Part shown: piece by piece, positions 60,041 through 64,000 of the stretch
How the letters are laid out: each line of letters opens with the position of its first letter
Numbering within the stretch: the stretch's first letter is position 1
The notes under the pieces: model-generated
Seen by the model: the letters and a program-made list of their open reading frames with translations, nothing else
What the model was told of the DNA's origin: nothing
Databases searched by the model: none
Position numbers and translations under genes: made by a program
NCBI RefSeq assembly: GCF_000425305.1
Contig: NZ_AUDE01000011.1
Span: forward strand, 1 to 64,000
DNA from: Psychroserpens burtonensis DSM 12212
GTDB lineage: Bacteria; Bacteroidota; Bacteroidia; Flavobacteriales; Flavobacteriaceae
Length of the DNA stretch: 64,000 nt
Direction: 5' to 3'

Positions 60041-61411
60041 ATGAAAGCCTTACACACTGCAATACTGTGCATTTTACTATGTACATTTTCTTCATATTCA
60101 CAAAACATTGAAGATATCATCAATCAAGTTGATATTGCTAAAATAGCAGTCACTATTAATGAGTTTTCAGGAGAACAAACAACGCTAGTTAACGGTAACA
60201 CAGTTACTATATTAAATAGAGAACAAGCTAGTAATGAATTAGCTGGAAATTATCTTGTTGAGCAATTTGAGGTACTAGATAATATTACCATAACAGAACA
60301 ACTCTTTAATACTAACGGTAGAAATGTTATTGCAACTCAAATTGGTAAAACCAACCCTAATGATATTTATATTGTTTGTGCACATTACGATACTGTAGCA
60401 GATTTTTGCGCAGATGATAATGCGTCTGGTACCGCTGCAGTTCTAGAAGTTGCTAGATTGTTATCTACACAATGTTTAGATAATACCATTATTTACGCAC
60501 TTTGGGATGAGGAGGAAATAGGTCTTCGTGGTTCTCAGTTTTATGCTAATCAAGCAGCTGCTCATGGCGATAATATTCTTGGTGTTTTAAATATGGATAT
60601 GATTGGTTATGATGGGGATGCTGTTGGGCAACCGGGAGATAATGAGTTTGATATTGACTATCGAAATATCGCAGGTTCTGTGGCAATGAAAGACGATATT
60701 ATTGCAGTTTTAAACGCATATCCCTTTGATTTAAGTGTTATAGAAGTTAATCCAGGAACGACTGCTAGTGATCACGCCAGTTTTTGGGGAGCAGGATATA
60801 CTGCTTTATTAGTAGGAGAATCATGGGAAACCAATGATGAAACACCTTTTTATCATACAGCTCAAGATCGTTTTGCGACGCTAGATTTACCGTACTTAAA
60901 TGAGATGGTGAAATTAGTAACCGGTTATATGGTGACTAAGGGAAGTTTAGTTGCTGTAGATAATACGGTAGCGCAAACCACGACAACGCTTACATCCAAT
61001 CAAAATTCTTCTAATTATCAATGGTTTAACTGTGATACAGATACTGCTATTTCTGGCGCAACAAATCAATCTTTTACTCCAGTGGCAAATGGTAGTTATG
61101 CCGTAGAAGTAACTTCTGGGACATGCACAGAGCGCAGCGAGTGTTTAGTATTTGATACTTTAGGTCTGGATTCTTTTTCTGCGGATGAATTGAAAATATA
61201 TCCAATACCAGCTCAAAATTTTATTATGATAGAACTCTCTTCGGAAATATCTACCGATGTAAACTTGTTTGATGTTTCCGGGAAACTAGTTCTTAATAAA
61301 ACGATAACGGAAAGCACAGAATTAAATATCAAAAGTTTACCTCAAGGGATCTACTTTCTGAAGGTAAGCACAGATGAAAAATCTGGAACTTATAAGATTG
61401 TGAAAAAATAA
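60041..61411 (+). CDS. Secreted M28-family aminopeptidase with T9SS sorting domain
   Basis: A protein of 456 residues. A signal peptide (MKALHTAILCILLCTFSSYS) precedes the M28 domain with zinc ligands H115 and Asp in AHYDTVADFCADDNASG, WDEEEIGLRGSQF and a His in TASDHASFWGAGYTALLV. After a linker (about 305-375) the last 75 residues (IYPIPAQNF, NLFDVSGKLVLN, GIYFLKVSTDEKSGTYKIVKK) form a type A sorting signal, so the enzyme is exported to the cell surface or medium by T9SS. It should release N-terminal amino acids from peptides. Confidence 0.92.
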   Translation: MKALHTAILCILLCTFSSYSQNIEDIINQVDIAKIAVTINEFSGEQTTLVNGNTVTILNREQASNELAGNYLVEQFEVLDNITITEQLFNTNGRNVIATQIGKTNPNDIYIVCAHYDTVADFCADDNASGTAAVLEVARLLSTQCLDNTIIYALWDEEEIGLRGSQFYANQAAAHGDNILGVLNMDMIGYDGDAVGQPGDNEFDIDYRNIAGSVAMKDDIIAVLNAYPFDLSVIEVNPGTTASDHASFWGAGYTALLVGESWETNDETPFYHTAQDRFATLDLPYLNEMVKLVTGYMVTKGSLVAVDNTVAQTTTTLTSNQNSSNYQWFNCDTDTAISGATNQSFTPVANGSYAVEVTSGTCTERSECLVFDTLGLDSFSADELKIYPIPAQNFIMIELSSEISTDVNLFDVSGKLVLNKTITESTELNIKSLPQGIYFLKVSTDEKSGTYKIVKK

Positions 61412-61449
61412 GACAGTTTTAAAGTCTTCCAATTTCCAAAGAAAAAAAG

Positions 61450-61478
61450 AATGCCACCAACTATTAATTGGTGGCATT
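61450..61478. terminator. Bidirectional terminator between the M28 and M20 genes
   Basis: A perfect 11-bp stem (AATGCCACCAA, 61450-61460, and its complement, 61468-61478) with a 7-base loop and flanking A/T runs. Both convergent genes end within 40 bp of it. Confidence 0.9.
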
Positions 61479-61482
61479 TTGT

Positions 61483-62871
61483 TTATTTACTGAGCTCCGT
61501 AAAATACTTGTAGAATAAAGGTATCGTTTCAATGCCTTTAAAGTAATTCCAAACGCCGAAATGTTCGTTAGGAGAGTGAATAGCATCGCTATCCAAACCA
61601 AATCCCATTAATATCGTTTTGCTTTTTAACTCCTGTTCAAATAGTGATACAATAGGAATACTTCCGCCACTTCTTTGTGGTATTGGTTTTTTTCCAAACG
61701 TATCATAATATGCTTTTGAAGCTGCTTCATAACCAATACTGTCAATTGGTGTAACGTAACCTTGTCCGCCATGATGAGGTGTAACTTTCACTGTTACACC
61801 AGCAGGAGCAATGCTTTCAAAATGTGTTTTGAACAACTCTGTAATCGCTTCCCATTCTTGATTTGGCACTAGACGCATCGATATTTTAGCAAAGGCCTGA
61901 CTTGCAATCACTGTTTTTGCGCCTTCACCAATATAGCCACCCCAAATACCATTGACATCGAGCGTTGGTCTAATAGAATTACGCTCATTAGTTGAATAGC
62001 CTTTTTCACCATAAACGGAATCGATACCTATTGATTTTTCATAGGCATCCAATGAAAAAGGAGCTTTTGCCATTTCTGAACGTTCAGCATCAGAAAGATC
62101 TTCAACCTTATCATAAAACCCAGGAATGCTGATGTGATTATTCTCGTCATGTAAAGACGCAATCATTTTGGTTAAAATATTTATTGGATTTGCTACAGCA
62201 CCTCCATATAATCCAGAATGAAGATCGCGGTTTGGACCAGTAACTTCAACTTCAACATAACTTAATCCACGAAGACCAGTAGTGATTGACGGTACATCTT
62301 GAGCTATCATTCCTGTATCTGATATGAGTATGACATCATTCTTCAGTTTTTCTTGATTAGCTTTCACAAACGTAGAAAGATTTACACTGCCAACCTCTTC
62401 TTCTCCTTCAATCATGAATTTGACGTTACATGGTAATTGATTGGTCTCTGTCATAAACTCCATAGCCTTGACATGCATATACATTTGACCTTTATCGTCA
62501 CAAGCACCGCGAGCAAATATCGCGCCTTCTGGATGAATAGCTGTTTTCTTGATTACAGGTTCATAAGGTGGTGAATCCCATAATTCAATAGGATCTGCAG
62601 GTTGTACATCATAATGTCCATAAACGAGAATGGTAGGTAAGTTTTTATCTATTGTTTTTTCGCCATATACGATTGGGAAACCTTGAGTTTCACAAATTTC
62701 AACATGATCACAACCAGCCTTTAAAAGACTGTCTTTAATAATGTCTGCAGTTTGAAACACATTATCCTTGTAAGCAGGATCTGCACTTACAGATGGTATT
62801 TTAAGAAGGTCTATAAGTTCATTCAGAAATCTATCTTTATGTTCTTCAATATAGGATTGAAAATGTAGCAT
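61483..62871 (-). CDS. M20-family dipeptidase
   Basis: A protein of 462 residues without a signal peptide, so cytoplasmic. Two-zinc site motifs: VYGHYDVQPADP, ARGACDDKGQM, IEGEEEVGSVNL, and SDTGMIAQDVPSI. The dimerisation domain contains RDLHSGLYGG, and the C-terminal part FGLDSDAIHSPNEHFGV holds the last His. This is the M20/M25/M40 dipeptidase type (CNDP2-like), cleaving di- and tripeptides imported from outside. The nearby secreted peptidases (M28, S9, DUF885) fit a peptide-feeding lifestyle, but no shared regulation is visible. Confidence 0.93.
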   Translation of the reverse strand: MLHFQSYIEEHKDRFLNELIDLLKIPSVSADPAYKDNVFQTADIIKDSLLKAGCDHVEICETQGFPIVYGEKTIDKNLPTILVYGHYDVQPADPIELWDSPPYEPVIKKTAIHPEGAIFARGACDDKGQMYMHVKAMEFMTETNQLPCNVKFMIEGEEEVGSVNLSTFVKANQEKLKNDVILISDTGMIAQDVPSITTGLRGLSYVEVEVTGPNRDLHSGLYGGAVANPINILTKMIASLHDENNHISIPGFYDKVEDLSDAERSEMAKAPFSLDAYEKSIGIDSVYGEKGYSTNERNSIRPTLDVNGIWGGYIGEGAKTVIASQAFAKISMRLVPNQEWEAITELFKTHFESIAPAGVTVKVTPHHGGQGYVTPIDSIGYEAASKAYYDTFGKKPIPQRSGGSIPIVSLFEQELKSKTILMGFGLDSDAIHSPNEHFGVWNYFKGIETIPLFYKYFTELSK

Positions 62872-62940
62872 ATTTTAGTTGTTTTAAGATTCTTTCAAAA
62901 ATACAAAATCAATAAGCAATATTTTCTTAAATAAAGTTAA

Positions 62941-62969
62941 TTGAATTAAGAAACTATTTTTTATATTTG
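62941..62969 (+). promoter_or_regulatory. Promoter of tRNA-Leu
   Basis: TTG (62941-62943) and TATATTTG (62962-62969) with an 18-bp spacer match the Bacteroidota consensus. Transcription would start near 62976, about 14 bases before the tRNA. Confidence 0.8.
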
Positions 62970-62989
62970 CAATCCCTTTTGGGACAAAT

Positions 62990-63071
62990 GCAGGCGTGGT
63001 GGAATTGGTAGACACGCTAGACTTAGGATCTAGTGCTTTACGGTGTGGGAGTTCGAGTCTCCCCGCCTGTA
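62990..63071 (+). tRNA. tRNA-Leu (anticodon TAG)
   Basis: An 82-base class II tRNA. The acceptor GCAGGCG pairs with CGCCTGT, the anticodon loop is ACTTAGGAT with TAG in the centre, there is an extended variable arm (TGCTTTACGGTGT region), and the T-loop region is GAGTTCGAGTCTC. The discriminator base is A, as required for Leu. CCA is only partly encoded (ACA follows). A strong promoter precedes it. Confidence 0.95.
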
Positions 63072-63303
63072 CAATAAGCCTTGTAAATCATTGATTTTCA
63101 AGGCTTTATTTTTTTGGTTGACAATGGAGTTGACAAACTCAAGGTGTTTAATTCAATCTTTATTCCATTATTTACTGAAATCATCACTTTTAGTGCCTAC
63201 AGGGAATAAGATATGATACCAAAGAGAATTTAATGCATATCTTAGATATCTAAACCAATAAAGTTTCTTTTTTATCATAATTAAATTTAGTTTTCGGTAT
63301 TAT
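63072..63303. other. Intergenic stretch after tRNA-Leu
   Basis: A hairpin CCTTG...CAAGG with a T run (about 63078-63115) could terminate the tRNA. No gene, repeat or further site was recognised. tRNA-Leu genes are common targets of mobile elements, but no duplicated tRNA 3' end was seen here. Confidence 0.5.
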
Positions 63304-63436
63304 TGCCAACGGTCTTGTGTATGGTTAGTTGCGTGATTAAGGAACTAATTTAGCAAATAAATCACAGATAGAATATTCCGCAGGAATGTTCGTAAGTCGG
63401 CAGTGAACAAGCAATTAATTATACACCGTGTTGTAT
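63304..63436 (-). repeat. attC-like imperfect palindrome downstream of the edge gene
   Basis: On the minus strand the site runs from CATACAAC (63436-63429) to GTTGGCA (63310-63304). The outer arms pair imperfectly (CAACACGGTGTATAATTAAT against TTAGTTGC, GTGTAT and the GTTG end), and an inner hairpin GAATATTCC-GCA-GGAATGTTC lies at 63371-63391. The AAC...GTT ends, about 130 bp length, dyad form and position about 10 bp after the stop codon of the gene at 63446 are features of integron attC sites. Related repeats are, as I recall, scattered in marine flavobacteria. No integrase is visible. Confidence 0.45.
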
Positions 63437-63445
63437 GTAGTTTTT

Positions 63446-64000
63446 TTATTCAAAATATTTTTGAACTTTGTATTCTATTCCAATGTTAGATGTATTTATA
63501 ACTTCAATTCTTGATCCTTTAAAGCCTATTATTTTTCCTTCGTTTAAGTCGTATGATAAATCTTGGTTAAAGGCAGGGCGAATCATATTATTTATGAACT
63601 CGCGATATGTGAATTTTACAACATCACCTTCTTTTCCATTATAAATTAGTTCTTTTTTAAAACAATCTTCACAATTTTTATCAACTATTGTGGTTTTAAT
63701 AACTTCAATATTGCCCTTTTTAGATTGTTTGGTTATAAATCCTTTTCCACTGTTTTTTACATAAGGAATATAAATTTTTGTTTCGGTATTATAAGCGACT
63801 CCTACTGTGCCTCGAGGATAGCGATATTCTTCATCATAACAATATAACATCCATATTTCTCTTGTAATACCATAGTACGGTAATTTGTCTCCAGCTTTAA
63901 TTGGGTATTTAATAATTCCAATCTTTAATTCAGGCGAGGATATAACTTCTAATGCTTGAGTGATTTTTTCATAACCAGATACTATAATTGAATTTCCAAT
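63446..64000 (-). CDS. Uncharacterised protein, 3' part (runs off the window)
   Basis: The minus-strand frame is open from the right edge to the TAA at 63446, giving at least 184 residues. An internal ATG at 63850 is probably not the start, because the frame continues with protein-like sequence (KITQALEVISSPELKIGIIK, LPYYGITREIWMLYCYDEE). The visible part is rich in Lys, Ile and beta-like segments (VGVAYNTETKIYIPYVKN) with a Cys pair (KNCEDCFKKEL). I recognise no family. An attC-like site follows its stop, so it may be a cassette gene. Confidence 0.6.
   Translation of the reverse strand: MGNSIIVSGYEKITQALEVISSPELKIGIIKYPIKAGDKLPYYGITREIWMLYCYDEEYRYPRGTVGVAYNTETKIYIPYVKNSGKGFITKQSKKGNIEVIKTTIVDKNCEDCFKKELIYNGKEGDVVKFTYREFINNMIRPAFNQDLSYDLNEGKIIGFKGSRIEVINTSNIGIEYKVQKYFE

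Noticed and set aside
62990-64000. Genomic island integrated at tRNA-Leu
   Set aside because: No duplicated tRNA 3' end and no integrase are visible up to the window edge. Only the attC-like site is notable.

Overview
The window is AT-rich chromosomal DNA from a marine-type member of the Flavobacteriaceae (Bacteroidota). The evidence is the Por/T9SS C-terminal sorting domains on two secreted proteins, Bacteroidota promoters of the form TTTG-N19-TAnnTTTG in front of both tRNA genes, a DnaE with a fused proofreading domain, DUF6252- and DUF4230-type proteins and M56/BlaI pairs. No phage, CRISPR array or secondary-metabolite cluster is visible. I could not run database searches, so family names come from motifs and recall.

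Layout. 1-346: end of an IS30-family element that has cut off a YHS-domain gene. 596-6412: a LuxE-like acyltransferase, a T9SS cargo protein, a PhoB/PhoR-like two-component pair and a GT28-like glycosyltransferase. 6547-8182: trmB-LysE-ATL operon. 8422-11308: an iron-sulfur/redox block (Mrp, NifU, flavin reductase, ferredoxin), followed by a rotted TlpA-like thioredoxin gene. 12066-15377: glutaryl-CoA dehydrogenase, trmN6, rimM, rpsP. 15650-24408: Asp-rich lipoprotein, DUF2383 protein, dnaE, trxA, ClpP paralogue, DUF58 protein, tRNA-Asp. 24700-27924: small secreted peptide, TPR-type sensor kinase and response regulator. 28841-33172: BlaI-M56-TPR-lipoprotein operon. 33340-41082: envelope proteins, ruvC, hemW, a cyclase, a frameshifted DUF4230 gene and a YjbR protein. 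41443-46278: a translationally coupled H-NOX/histidine kinase/Hpt/LytTR phosphorelay. 46548-50641: decayed segments, PhnA, a broken DUF1272 gene and a DUF885 protein. 50843-56888: S9 peptidase, a nonsense-riddled S37 peptidase, a STAS protein, a SnoaL-like lipoprotein and a DUF4407 protein. 57010-59915: a second M56/BlaI pair. 60041-63071: M28 and M20 peptidases and tRNA-Leu. 63304-64000: an attC-like imperfect palindrome following a gene that runs off the edge.

Most notable signals. (1) A complete split phosphorelay attached to an H-NOX whose heme-pocket residues predict an NO-selective sensor. (2) Two BlaI/M56 systems with operators placed on the promoters, one of them also with six copies of a 7-bp repeat just before the start codon. 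(3) One Cys-paired TonB-like domain present three times across the first M56 operon. (4) A DUF4230 gene broken exactly at an in-frame A_AAA_AAG slippery heptamer. (5) An attC-like site at the right edge, which may open a cassette array. (6) Several genes caught in decay: YHS, TlpA-like, DUF1272, S37 and an unidentified one.
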